Assembly: GCF_040253585.1 (NCBI RefSeq)
Contig: NZ_JBELAU010000010.1
Span: 265,567 to 329,566, forward strand
DNA from: Emticicia sp040253585
GTDB lineage: Bacteria > Bacteroidota > Bacteroidia > Cytophagales > Spirosomataceae
DNA length: 64,000 bases
Direction: 5' to 3'
The notes beneath the pieces were generated by a model. The model made no database searches. It had not been told where the DNA came from and worked only from the letters and a program-made list of their open reading frames with translations. This document shows positions 34,627 to 42,932 of the stretch, one piece after another. Made by a program: the position numbers and the translations under genes. The first letter of the stretch is position 1, and every line of letters begins with the position of its first letter.

Positions 34627-36720
34627 CTAACCCTTCATGAATCGAATCAACAAAATTTCGATCAATAAAAAGGCTAAAGCGAGCATTACGCAATATTTCC
34701 AGAGCGGCGTGCCTACGTTGCTTTCTTGGAAGGTTTTCACGAAATCTCCGTCGAGTAGATTATCGAAAATGGTGATATTTTTTTGTCCTGCAAAGAATGT
34801 TCTTAGTTCTTCGGGCGAGTAAAAATCCATTTTTGATTCTTCGTTATCGTGATTGAGAGCCAATAATTTTTCTGCTTTTCCATCTAATTGCAACTCATAA
34901 TAACCCGATTCAAGTACTTGATTATCTGATAGTTGAGAAGACTTCGGCAATTCTAAAGTAAGTGTGTTTCCTACGATTCGTTGCACTGGAATTATCTCAA
35001 TTTTATTGTTCGGAGCCGAAACATTTTTGAGTTTATAAGTAGCGTTCTTTTTGACGTTTGGCAAATCTAAGTTGATGCTTCCTTCACTGAAATTATAAGC
35101 TGCACGCTCTTGTTTGGTACTCATCGAGGCAATTTTAAACATCGTTGGCACAAAAAATGCGTGTTCGGCGAAGTTTCCGTAAGGCTTATCGAGTGGTGAT
35201 GCACACACATACACACGTCCCTGTGAAGCCTGCGTAGATGTAATGAAGTTTTGCATATTCTTGAAAGTCAAAATCTTCTCACCTACGCCACTCCACGTCC
35301 ATGCGGGTTGCATTGTTGGCGTGTTTACTACGCCTTGCGAAGTTGTGCGTTCAAACACATCAATATAAAACGGATTTTGTCGGTTAGGCTCAGCAATTGC
35401 CTGTTGGCTTTGTGCCAAAACTGGTTGATTATTGAGGTTAATGCCTTGAATACCAAATCCACCTAAAAACTGACTGTATGACGTAACGTCGGGTCTGGCC
35501 GAAGGGAAAATCAATAGATTTCCACCATTTCTCACAAATTCTTCGAGACTCGCACGGAACGTTCCTGCTACGGCTTCTACGCCTTCCAAAACTATCAAAT
35601 TGGCGTTTTTAAATTGTCCAACATCGACATTCGTGGCACTGTATGCTCGGTAATTGAAAAGGCTATCGTTATCAAAAACTTTTCCGATGTAATCAGCCGC
35701 ACTGCGTTCTTGGTAAAGATGCAAAACTTGGATTGTTGGCGAAGCATTCAAAACAAAATAATAATCGTTGTCGAAAGTAATTGGTTGGTCATCGAACGAG
35801 ACTTTTCCACGATGAAAACCTTTATCTTTTACCGTAAAATTAAACGTTGCCGTTGCCGAACCATTCGGAGCGATATCCACCGAAGCCGTTGAGGCTTGGG
35901 CGTTGTCAATAAATAATTTTACGGGTAGTTTTTCAACTTCTTCGCTTCCTGAATTAAACACTTTTACATAGAGAATGTTATTCTGCATTTCACGAATGAA
36001 TGGCGATGCCAACCAAACCGAATCAGTGAAAACATTCTGGTTTTTCTTGCCTTGAACTGGTACTAAAAATAATTTATTGAGTGTGTCGGTCTTGATTTTA
36101 CGTAAATCGCCCGATGTACTTTTCTGAAAATCAGAAAACCAAAAGAATTGATTATTGGCACTTGGGTTATGTTTTTGAGCAAGATTATTCTGACGTTTAT
36201 AAATACTTTCAAACGTACGTGGATTCGACGAAAAACCTACCGAAGTAAGGCGGTCTTTTACTTTTGTGGCATTGGTAACGGCTTGGTCTTCTCCCGAAAA
36301 ATCGTTGGTGATTAATTGAATATTAGGAGATTGACGAAACAGCGTAAGCAATTCATCAATTTTCGTAACGGCTAAATCGAGGTAACGTTTGTTTTCGGTG
36401 GTGTTTTGCATACTCAACGAATTATCAAGGTAAAGGCTATTTACACCCAAACCCGAACTACGATTTGCAGAAGCATTTTTGGCGGGCAAAAAAGGTTGTG
36501 CAAATGCCAAAACCAAAAACAACAAAAACAACAATCGTGAGGCCAAAATGAGCCATTGCTTGATACGACGAAACGAAGACGTTTGGGTTTCGACGGCCTT
36601 CAAGAATGCCACATTGGTAAAGAAAACCTTCTTCGTACGACGAAAATTGAATAAATGAATTATCAAAGGCACCGAAAGTGCCGCTAAACCCCAAAGAAAA
36701 GTCGGAAAAAGAAATTGCAT
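34627..36720 (-). CDS. BatA-domain membrane protein with von Willebrand-like region
   Basis: The 697-residue protein starts with the BatA N-terminal domain (MQFLFPTFLWGLAALSVPLI, IHLFNFRRTKKVFFTNVAFL) and a second span (WLILASRLLFLLFLVLAFAQ). A vWA-like segment follows (LYLDNSLSMQNT; DLAVTKIDELLTLFRQ), then beta-rich and DUF-type regions, a glutamine-amidotransferase-like segment (FVRNGGNLLIFPSARPDV) and a C-terminal span (WKYCVMLALAFLLIEILLIR). The metal-site DxSxS is present as DNSLS. Proteins like this are membrane partners of MoxR-type systems, but no MoxR gene is seen here. Confidence 0.88.
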   Translation of the reverse strand: MQFLFPTFLWGLAALSVPLIIHLFNFRRTKKVFFTNVAFLKAVETQTSSFRRIKQWLILASRLLFLLFLVLAFAQPFLPAKNASANRSSGLGVNSLYLDNSLSMQNTTENKRYLDLAVTKIDELLTLFRQSPNIQLITNDFSGEDQAVTNATKVKDRLTSVGFSSNPRTFESIYKRQNNLAQKHNPSANNQFFWFSDFQKSTSGDLRKIKTDTLNKLFLVPVQGKKNQNVFTDSVWLASPFIREMQNNILYVKVFNSGSEEVEKLPVKLFIDNAQASTASVDIAPNGSATATFNFTVKDKGFHRGKVSFDDQPITFDNDYYFVLNASPTIQVLHLYQERSAADYIGKVFDNDSLFNYRAYSATNVDVGQFKNANLIVLEGVEAVAGTFRASLEEFVRNGGNLLIFPSARPDVTSYSQFLGGFGIQGINLNNQPVLAQSQQAIAEPNRQNPFYIDVFERTTSQGVVNTPTMQPAWTWSGVGEKILTFKNMQNFITSTQASQGRVYVCASPLDKPYGNFAEHAFFVPTMFKIASMSTKQERAAYNFSEGSINLDLPNVKKNATYKLKNVSAPNNKIEIIPVQRIVGNTLTLELPKSSQLSDNQVLESGYYELQLDGKAEKLLALNHDNEESKMDFYSPEELRTFFAGQKNITIFDNLLDGDFVKTFQESNVGTPLWKYCVMLALAFLLIEILLIRFMKG

Positions 36721-36915
36721 ATATACCCTAACCGCAGCGGCGGACCGTCCCTAAAGGGGAATTTAAAATTAGTTTTTAAAAATAGCAAATCGCTAAAAGC
36801 CAAATGATCAAAATCCTTATATCTAACGTAAAAGTCTGAAAATACTTTCAATAAATCATCATCTTTTAAGTTTAAATGCCAATTATTATGCCAAAGCAAA
36901 TCACATGGATTGAAT

Positions 36916-36983
36916 AATTGGTCACAAAGCTTGTGGAGTTCGTCACATCTGTTTTCGGCTGAGAAAAACACCAGCTACTTTTG
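36916..36983 (+). promoter_or_regulatory. LytTR-type tandem operator plus promoter, copy 1
   Basis: Two direct repeats, AATTGGTCACA (36916-36926) and AGTTCGTCACA (36937-36947), are exactly 21 bp apart. A TACTTTTG -7 box follows 29 nt later (36976-36983), then TTTGAATCATC-type initially transcribed sequence and the CPBP gene at 37051. There is no -33 TTTG, as expected for an activated promoter. The rest of 36721-37050 shows no gene; 36732-36749 is similar to 49675-49692 in inverted orientation. Confidence 0.75.
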
Positions 36984-37050
36984 AATCATCAAACAAGGCA
37001 AATAACACAAAATCAAAAATATTTCAATCATTCCTAAACTTTACAAAATT

Positions 37051-37797
37051 ATGAACGCAACACTTACTTTCGGCACAAAAAGAACTTTCAAAGCAAAACA
37101 AATTATCAACGATTTCCTCACTTATGTACGCAAGCCGCTATACATTGCAGAAGATGCCACAATAAGCAAAACCGAAAAATTTCAATACTTGTTTAAGGTC
37201 TTACTTTGCAAATTGGCACTTTTACCGATTTTTATTCCGATTATCTATTTTACAAAACAATTGACTGGTGCAAAATCTGCTGATATGCCACAGACTTGGG
37301 GTTATTATGTGGCAATTGTGATGATTGTTCCACTCATTGAAGAACTACTTTTTAGAGGAATATTGCATTATAGCCGTTGGTTTATAGCCTTCGTATTTTC
37401 TTTTGTATTGATGACGCTTGCAAAATATACAGGGACTTTCGACCGAATTGGCTGGCACATTGGTTTTACTTATTTGGCTTGTTTTGCATCAATTCCTCTT
37501 ATTTACGTTTTTACTAAACGTTTTGATGATACTTTTGAAGCATTTTGGGTAAAAAACTTCAAGTATATCTTTCACTTGGTGGCGGTTGGTTTTGGTTTGG
37601 TACACCTTTCAAATTATTCAGATATCAACAATTATTTATTTGCAATTCCATTGGTTATAAGTCAAATAATTTCGGGTTATGTGTTGGGCTTTGTACGTAT
37701 GAAACTGGGCTTTGGCTACGGTGTGGCTTTGCACTCAGCGTGGAATTTTATTGCATCGTTTGGTATGTTGGTTGTGTTGTTGGCTAAGTTTTTCTAA
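37051..37797 (+). CDS. CPBP-family intramembrane metalloprotease
   Basis: The 248-residue protein has about six membrane spans and the Abi/CAAX (CPBP) motifs: EELLFRG with the following RW at about residues 96-105 (motif 1), a histidine in GLVHLSNYSD (motif 2/3), and HSAWNFIASFG (the H-x3-N motif) near the C-terminus. Such enzymes cleave near membranes; in bacteria they include immunity proteins for bacteriocins and maturation proteases for signals. It is the first gene after the copy-1 tandem operator, so likely controlled by the LytTR regulator encoded at 42237. Confidence 0.92.
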   Translation: MNATLTFGTKRTFKAKQIINDFLTYVRKPLYIAEDATISKTEKFQYLFKVLLCKLALLPIFIPIIYFTKQLTGAKSADMPQTWGYYVAIVMIVPLIEELLFRGILHYSRWFIAFVFSFVLMTLAKYTGTFDRIGWHIGFTYLACFASIPLIYVFTKRFDDTFEAFWVKNFKYIFHLVAVGFGLVHLSNYSDINNYLFAIPLVISQIISGYVLGFVRMKLGFGYGVALHSAWNFIASFGMLVVLLAKFF

Positions 37798-37827
37798 TTT
37801 TAAAAAAATCAATCAAAACTTACCATA

Positions 37828-38118
37828 ATGACAACTCAAAAACTAAAAATCTTTCAAGCTATCTGTGGAAGTATAATGATAGTATCGGCTATTACTTATA
37901 TGTATATGGACTGGCAACTTGATTACGAAGGACTCTATTATAAACTTGCAAAAGGTATTTTTCAACTGTTTTTGGCTCTGACTTTTCATTTTAGTATGCT
38001 TTATCAGAAAATCAATCAACCCGAAAAATATAACCCAACTTTACATAAAATTTTGGTTGGTGTCTGGGGATTTTTAGGAATCATTCAAGTTATTGATGTT
38101 TTGCGGTTATTATTCTAA
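37828..38118 (+). CDS. small three-span membrane protein
   Basis: The 96-residue protein has three hydrophobic segments (IFQAICGSIMIVSAITYMYM, GIFQLFLALTFHFSMLYQ, ILVGVWGFLGIIQVIDVLRL). It lies 30 nt downstream of the CPBP gene on the same strand and ends just before a terminator, so the two form an operon. No family recognised. Its small size, membrane nature and linkage to an intramembrane protease suggest a substrate, immunity or accessory role, which is inference. Confidence 0.8.
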   Translation: MTTQKLKIFQAICGSIMIVSAITYMYMDWQLDYEGLYYKLAKGIFQLFLALTFHFSMLYQKINQPEKYNPTLHKILVGVWGFLGIIQVIDVLRLLF

Positions 38119-38147
38119 AAATCTCTACTAAACCATACATGCAGATT

Positions 38148-38174
38148 CCTCTACTATTTTGGTAGGGGTTTTTG
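38148..38174 (+). terminator. Rho-independent terminator
   Basis: CCTCTAC / GTAGGGG stem with a 7-nt loop followed by TTTTTG and TTTT. It ends the CPBP two-gene operon. Confidence 0.65.
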
Positions 38175-38233
38175 TTTTGAAAAACTCTTGTGGTAAATTT
38201 GACCAAAATCACACAAAAACTACCTATCAATTT

Positions 38234-39064
38234 ATGGACGAATTAGATTTACTACGCAAAAAAACAGGAATGACGATTGCCAAAGCTTGGATGCTGATGA
38301 TTATTTGTGTTGTGGTATTATTTTTAGGTGGAGGCATTTTAGGGGCAGTGGCAAGTATGAATAATATTGAACCTGCAACATATTTAGAAAATGGCATCTT
38401 CCTGATAATGTTACTCATTATTAGTCTCTCAAGTATTTGGGGCTATTTTATTAATAAAAAAACATCGCCTTTATTTCATAAAACATCTCTGCTAATTTAT
38501 CTGCTTTGCTTATTTATTGCCTTATCATGGTCTTATATCAGCCCTTTAGTACTTGATTTTCTGCCGTTCAATACCGTAGAAGCAGAAAGCCTTGAACGAG
38601 TCGAGATTGAACTTTTATTAGGAATAATATTATCATTGCTTTTTACGATTCTGCAAATTGGAGTTATCGGACATGGGTTGCTCAAAAATTATTTATTCAA
38701 ACAAGTGATTTTCACCGTAGTTGCCGTCAGTATCGTCATGGTGATTCCACAAGCCGTCATTGGGCTTATCTTCCAGACAGCTATTATGTTTTATATTTAC
38801 TATCGTACGGCTTCATTCCAATTGCCATTGCTCATGACTCTTTCATTTAGTCTGGTAGAATACGCTTGTAAACTCACATGGGGGCATAATATCACTACCC
38901 AGAACTATATTCGCATATACTTTGTTCCGAATCCAGTTCTCTATCAAATTGGGCTTTTGGTGGCAGTATTAATCATCGTAATCGGTCTTTATTTAATCCG
39001 AAAAAACACTAATCCGATTGTATGGAAACGCCCCGACGAAGATGAAGATTTGGCGTTTTTATAA
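38234..39064 (+). CDS. multi-pass membrane protein
   Basis: Start chosen at the ATG at 38234 (MDELDLLRKKTGMTIAKAWM), 276 residues, since the upstream in-frame start at 38159 lies in the terminator. Seven or eight hydrophobic segments, for example WMLMIICVVVLFLGGGILGA, LIYLLCLFIALSWSYI and IGLLVAVLIIVIGLYLI. No conserved catalytic motif is seen. A hydrophilic C-terminus (WKRPDEDEDLAFL) is probably cytoplasmic. It is followed by a terminator and sits within the presumed LytTR-controlled locus without its own operator copy. Confidence 0.8.
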   Translation: MDELDLLRKKTGMTIAKAWMLMIICVVVLFLGGGILGAVASMNNIEPATYLENGIFLIMLLIISLSSIWGYFINKKTSPLFHKTSLLIYLLCLFIALSWSYISPLVLDFLPFNTVEAESLERVEIELLLGIILSLLFTILQIGVIGHGLLKNYLFKQVIFTVVAVSIVMVIPQAVIGLIFQTAIMFYIYYRTASFQLPLLMTLSFSLVEYACKLTWGHNITTQNYIRIYFVPNPVLYQIGLLVAVLIIVIGLYLIRKNTNPIVWKRPDEDEDLAFL

Positions 39065-39089
39065 GAAAAGTAATACAAAAACATTTTCA

Positions 39090-39123
39090 AAACTCATGAT
39101 TCAGCAATCATGAGTTTTTTTAT
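39090..39123 (+). terminator. Rho-independent terminator
   Basis: ACTCATGATT / AATCATGAGT stem with a 4-nt loop followed by seven T. Confidence 0.9.
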
Positions 39124-39139
39124 TTCCCATGGTTTCAAT

Positions 39140-39207
39140 ATTTCATCACACGGTTCTGTGAGTTGGTCACATCTGTTTTCTACACTGTTTTTGGTGCTAT
39201 ATCTTTG
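39140..39207 (+). promoter_or_regulatory. LytTR-type tandem operator plus promoter, copy 2
   Basis: ATTTCATCACA (39140-39150) and AGTTGGTCACA (39161-39171) are 21 bp apart, followed after 28 nt by TATCTTTG (39200-39207) and GAATCATCAAA. Spacing to the -7 box is identical to copy 1. Confidence 0.75.
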
Positions 39208-39271
39208 AATCATCAAAACAGAAACAATTATTAAACAACTCAAAAAATGCGGTTCACCGCCCAACAAAATT

Positions 39272-39544
39272 ATGAAAACGAAATCACTTTTATTTGCCGC
39301 TTTAGTTTCAATCTCATTCGCCACTGCTTCTTGCCAAAAAGAAGAAAATATTATGCCCAATGTTGGTTATTATTCAAGTAATAAAAATCCAAGTACAACC
39401 ATAAGTATTGATGGCAAAGAGACAGATGCAGAAGGGAATGTAATTTTAGAAACACAGAATCATGAAAATGTAGCAAAATCGAATCAACCAAAATCTACTA
39501 TACCGACCAATATCATGCAAATTGATAGCGATGATGTAAAGTAA
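39272..39544 (+). CDS. small lipoprotein
   Basis: The 90-residue protein has a lipoprotein signal peptide (LVSISFATASC, lipidated Cys21) and a short hydrophilic mature part rich in Asn, Ser and acidic residues (ISIDGKETDAEGNVILETQ). It has no recognisable domain. It is the first gene after the copy-2 operator and probably made under the same conditions as the CPBP protease. Low-complexity composition leaves the function open. Confidence 0.8.
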   Translation: MKTKSLLFAALVSISFATASCQKEENIMPNVGYYSSNKNPSTTISIDGKETDAEGNVILETQNHENVAKSNQPKSTIPTNIMQIDSDDVK

Positions 39545-39576
39545 AATTTGGACACTTACCTAAATAAACAAAAGAC

Positions 39577-39756
39577 ATGAAAAAGTTTGAAATTATCAGA
39601 GTATCAGATTGGTGGTCAACTGATTCGTTAATCGAAAAAGCAGAAAATGTAGCTAACCAAAAAAGCCAAGAAGGCTACGAAATCGTCAGTATTTCATTTG
39701 GCTTTAGTGTTTGGATGAAAGTATCAGCCTACATCACCATCACAAAGCCGTGGTAG
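39577..39756 (+). CDS. 59-residue protein (possible DUF4177-like)
   Basis: ATG at 39577, stop at 39754-39756; missed by simple length cut-offs. The protein (MKKFEIIRVSDWWSTDSLIE to AYITITKPW) shows a beta-alpha-beta pattern: strand FEIIRV, helix SLIEKAENVANQKSQEGY, strands EIVSISFGFSVW and KVSAYITIT. This resembles DUF4177-type small proteins. It lies 32 nt after the lipoprotein gene, and the copy-3 operator begins in its last codons. Confidence 0.7.
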   Translation: MKKFEIIRVSDWWSTDSLIEKAENVANQKSQEGYEIVSISFGFSVWMKVSAYITITKPW

Positions 39757-39822
39757 TTCATCCCACATTTCGGGGAGTTCATCACAACGTTTTTTATGAA
39801 AAAGCTATTTTAAACAAATTTG
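39755..39822 (+). promoter_or_regulatory. LytTR-type tandem operator plus promoter, copy 3
   Basis: AGTTCATCCCA (39755-39765) and AGTTCATCACA (39776-39786) are 21 bp apart; a degenerate -7 box CAAATTTG (39815-39822) is at the same spacing as in copies 1 and 2 and is followed by GAATCATTAAA. The first repeat overlaps the stop of the upstream gene. Confidence 0.7.
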
Positions 39823-39843
39823 AATCATTAAAAAATTTACTGT

Positions 39844-40095
39844 AATGAGATATTTAACACTCAACATCAATCCAAACACCCGAATCGACATCGACAATAG
39901 TATTTGGGGAAAAGAAACAATCAAATATAATGACGAGATAGTTTCAGAGAAAAGTTCATTCTGGGGGCAATTCATAACTTTGAAAAGTCCGAAAATGGAG
40001 AATTAGCAAAATATGAAGTTCGTGTAGGCCTGAATATGTTTAAGGGCGTGACTTTCGATATTTTTAGAAATAATCAAGCAATTCTTTTAAATTAA
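39844..40095 (+). pseudogene. small beta-rich protein gene with 1-nt frameshift
   Basis: ATG at 39844 opens a frame that stops at 40008 after MRYLTLNINPNTRIDIDNSI and a further 33 codons. The next frame continues immediately with AIHNFEKSENGELAKYEVRV and on to TAA at 40093-40095. Inserting one G into the run of five G at 39963-39967 joins SFWG to AIHNFE and restores a single protein of about 83 residues. Either a real frameshift mutation or a homopolymer sequencing error. The gene is preceded by operator copy 3. Confidence 0.7.
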
Positions 40096-40102
40096 GCATA
40101 CT

Positions 40103-40606
40103 ATGAAATGGCTTAAAGACAATTCGGAAACAAATTATGTACTAAAACATAACGACGAGGTTATTCTAAAAATGCACTTTGACTATGACAAAAAAGGATT
40201 AAAAGCAAAGTGCCAAAGTATTTCTAACACATTTGTTATTGAAACTGAAAGTTTTTGGAAAAGCAATATTCTCATTAAAGAAAATGAAATCATTATTGCC
40301 AAAACTACGACAGATAAATGGTACAGCAGCCTCAGCACTTTGGAAATAAATGGACAAAAAATCAAGTTCAAGTTTCGAAATAATCCATTAACAGAAATAG
40401 TATTTTTTACTGAAGCCGAAGAAAATCTACTGCTTTCTTGTGGCTTAAAACCCGATAAAAAAGGTATGACCGAAACAGTAATAAATTTAGGGGACACACT
40501 TATCGGAAATCCGATAAACCCTTATCTATTAGCTATTTGTTGGTACATTTTCAAGCCTATTGCCGAAGAAAACACCGTAGATACTCTTACATTGATAATT
40601 TCATAA
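40103..40606 (+). CDS. hypothetical protein in LytTR-linked locus
   Basis: The 167-residue protein has a beta-rich N-terminal part (EVILKMHFDYDKKGLKAKCQ, WKSNILIKENEIIIAKT, STLEINGQKIKFKFRNN), reminiscent of LURP/tubby-like or scramblase-like cytosolic folds, and ends in a hydrophobic stretch (NPYLLAICWYIFKPI). It follows the frameshifted gene by 7 nt and precedes a membrane protein by 17 nt, so it is part of one transcript with them and the kinase downstream. Family not recognised. Confidence 0.75.
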   Translation: MKWLKDNSETNYVLKHNDEVILKMHFDYDKKGLKAKCQSISNTFVIETESFWKSNILIKENEIIIAKTTTDKWYSSLSTLEINGQKIKFKFRNNPLTEIVFFTEAEENLLLSCGLKPDKKGMTETVINLGDTLIGNPINPYLLAICWYIFKPIAEENTVDTLTLIIS

Positions 40607-40623
40607 ATATCAAATTTTAGAAT

Positions 40624-40989
40624 ATGGAAACCACTACAAAACAAGATAAACTACTTTTCTTCGGAATCACGTTTGCTGCACTGGCGGCTTTTATATTCAT
40701 TATCAATTACGTAAATCCGATTACAGGTTTTGGATTAATATACATTTTTCTTTTGGCCGCCTTGATGGCAGGCATCATTACTTTTTTGAAATATGACTTT
40801 ACTAAAATATCGTCAAAGTATAAAAGCATCAATCCGAATCTAATTTCAGGCATTATTTGGAGTACTTTGGCAATAATGAAATGGGTAAAGTATTTCAATA
40901 AAGATACTTTCGACTGGGTTATCGCTTCATTATTTACAATTGTTGCCATTATCAATTGGGTAGGCTTTTTTAGAAAATCTGATAAATAA
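40624..40989 (+). CDS. four-span small membrane protein
   Basis: The 121-residue protein contains four hydrophobic segments (LLFFGITFAALAAFIFIINY, FGLIYIFLLAALMAGIITFL, LISGIIWSTLAIMKWV, VIASLFTIVAIINWVGFF). No family is recognised. It sits directly upstream (22 nt) of the LytS-type kinase, so it may help sense or respond to the same stimulus. Confidence 0.75.
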   Translation: METTTKQDKLLFFGITFAALAAFIFIINYVNPITGFGLIYIFLLAALMAGIITFLKYDFTKISSKYKSINPNLISGIIWSTLAIMKWVKYFNKDTFDWVIASLFTIVAIINWVGFFRKSDK

Positions 40990-41011
40990 GCTACTAAATC
41001 CACACTATGAC

Positions 41012-42211
41012 ATGGAAAAAAGCCTTAATTTCGCCTCAAAACCAATTAATCGACCAATGGAGTTTTCGTTTGGACATATTTTTACTAAAGCATACTGGAA
41101 AGAAACAATTATTCCTTTCGCAAAAAAACATTGGATAATCATCTTGGCAGTTCTGACAGCAATAAGTGTGGCTCATACGATTTGGTATTTCACTACTGTT
41201 AAGACCCTACCCGAACTTGTTACTAAATTTCAATCATTAGAATTAGCAAGAAAAGGGACTAAACTCAAGGTAAATGCTTTTTGGTACAAATTAGGGTATC
41301 TGTATGGAGCCATTCTAAAATCTAAAAGTTTTATTTTTAGTTTAGTAGGTACCACTATCCTAATTGCCGAATTCAACTTTCAATTTTTATTCAAAAACCT
41401 ATTCGTTGACGAAGGTCGTAAAGGCAAGTTTTTTTACTTCTTAGTATTGCTATTTTTCTATTTTTTTATTCTAATAATCTTGCTTAGCACTTTTGGAGTA
41501 AAAGCAGAACCTCTTGGTTTACATACATTTATTACGAATGTCTGGATTGGCTTTTCGGTCATTTATTCAGTTATTCAATACGTTTCAGAGTCGCATAAAA
41601 GATTGCGAGAAATGGCGATTCAGAAAACAAAAGTTGAGCTTTCGGCCTTAAAAGCTCAAATAAACCCGCATTTTTTGTTTAATGTGCTAAATAATCTCTA
41701 CGGAACGGCTATCGTAGAAGATAGCCCAAAAACCGCCGAAGGAATCCAACAGCTTTCGAGCATCATGCGACACGTAGTTGAAGGAACAAAAAACGAACGA
41801 ATCTCTGCTGAAAAAGAAGTACAGTTTCTGTACGATTTTGTGGAATTGAATAAAATGAGGATTCCGAAACGAGACAATATTAGAATCAATATCAACATCG
41901 ACTGGGATGAGCAACCAACCCAAATTGCTCCGCTTTTGGTGATACCGTACATCGAAAATGCCTTCAAATATGGCATCAGTATTACACAGGAAAGTTTTAT
42001 CGACCTCAATTTTAAGATAAAAGACCAGAAACTCAGTTTTTCGTGCCGAAATAGCATCATTAAGCAATTTGATAAACTCGAAGTTGGTACTTCAACAGGT
42101 TTGGAAAACACCAAACGCCGCCTTATGTTAAACTATCCGCACAAACATTCATTGAAAATTTCTAATGAAAATAATATTTTTGAAGTAGCTTTGGAAGTGA
42201 ATTTGAAGTAG
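41012..42211 (+). CDS. LytS/YehU-type sensor histidine kinase
   Basis: The 399-residue protein has four membrane spans (IIILAVLTAISVAHTIWYF, FIFSLVGTTILIAEF, FFYFLVLLFFYFFILIILL, TNVWIGFSVIYSVIQYV). They are followed by the His_kinase domain (PF06580 type): ALKAQINPHFLFNVLNNLYG with phospho-acceptor H220, and an ATPase with VIPYIENAFKYGI and STGLENTKRRL. This is the standard partner of a LytTR response regulator, which follows 25 nt later. It probably controls the three tandem operators upstream. Confidence 0.93.
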   Translation: MEKSLNFASKPINRPMEFSFGHIFTKAYWKETIIPFAKKHWIIILAVLTAISVAHTIWYFTTVKTLPELVTKFQSLELARKGTKLKVNAFWYKLGYLYGAILKSKSFIFSLVGTTILIAEFNFQFLFKNLFVDEGRKGKFFYFLVLLFFYFFILIILLSTFGVKAEPLGLHTFITNVWIGFSVIYSVIQYVSESHKRLREMAIQKTKVELSALKAQINPHFLFNVLNNLYGTAIVEDSPKTAEGIQQLSSIMRHVVEGTKNERISAEKEVQFLYDFVELNKMRIPKRDNIRININIDWDEQPTQIAPLLVIPYIENAFKYGISITQESFIDLNFKIKDQKLSFSCRNSIIKQFDKLEVGTSTGLENTKRRLMLNYPHKHSLKISNENNIFEVALEVNLK

Positions 42212-42236
42212 TTTTACACGCAACCAACCACCTAAA

Positions 42237-42929
42237 ATGCTAAAAGCAATTGCCATCGATGACGAGCCAATGGCTCTGGAAGTAATCAAAGCCCATGCCA
42301 AAAAAGTAACGTTTCTTGATTTGCAAGAAACCTTCGTTAGTGCTATGGAAGCACTTGATTTCTTGAAGAAGAATCCTTGTGATTTGGTTTTTCTCGACAT
42401 CAATATGCCAGATATTACTGGCCTTGATTTCTCGCAGCTTTTACCACAAAATACATCGGTTATTTTCACAACGGCATATTCTCAATATGCAGTAGATGCC
42501 TTCAATATCAATGCACTTGATTATCTGCTCAAGCCGATTGATTTTAGTAGATTTATGAAAGCCTGCCAGAAAGCGTATGAGAATATCAACGAAGAAGCTC
42601 CAAAAATCCCATATTTATTTGTAAAAGATGGCTATGATTTGGTGAGAATTAGCATCGAAAACTTACTTTTTGTCGAATCTGAAGGTAATTATCTGACTTT
42701 TAAGGAATCGGATAAAAAGACCGTCACTCGCATGACTATGACCGAAGCCATTGAAATGCTTCCAAAGTCTGACTTTTTCAGAGTACATAAATCATTTGTG
42801 ATTAATCTCAACCACGTCAAAAAAATCGAGCGTCATCAAGTTTGGGTAGGCACAGAAGCAGTTCCAATCGCCGCCAATTATCGTGATGATTTGATGGAAG
42901 TTTTGAAGAAAATTTGGATGGTGAAATAA
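42237..42929 (+). CDS. LytTR-family response regulator
   Basis: The 230-residue protein has a receiver domain with acidic pocket DDE (residues 8-10), phospho-acceptor D54 in LVFLDINMPDITG, the conserved Thr in IIFTTAYSQYAVDAF-like context and Lys in LLKPIDF. A LytTR DNA-binding domain follows (IPYLFVKDGYDLVRISIENL, VESEGNYLTF, FRVHKSFVINLNHVKKIERH). LytTR proteins bind pairs of 9-11-bp direct repeats about 21 bp apart, exactly the pattern found at 36916, 39140 and 39755. Confidence 0.95.
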   Translation: MLKAIAIDDEPMALEVIKAHAKKVTFLDLQETFVSAMEALDFLKKNPCDLVFLDINMPDITGLDFSQLLPQNTSVIFTTAYSQYAVDAFNINALDYLLKPIDFSRFMKACQKAYENINEEAPKIPYLFVKDGYDLVRISIENLLFVESEGNYLTFKESDKKTVTRMTMTEAIEMLPKSDFFRVHKSFVINLNHVKKIERHQVWVGTEAVPIAANYRDDLMEVLKKIWMVK

Positions 42930-42932
42930 ATC

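Noticed and set aside
36684..36971. 95-residue minus-strand frame
   Set aside because: Runs through the tandem operator of the CPBP gene and into the BatA gene; low-complexity aromatic sequence without a family.
39094..39360. 88-residue minus-strand frame
   Set aside because: Covers a terminator, the copy-2 operator and the start of the lipoprotein gene; its shared phrase with the frame at 36684 comes only from the repeated operator DNA.
42149..42469. 106-residue minus-strand frame over the response regulator start
   Set aside because: Antisense to clear kinase and receiver-domain codons.
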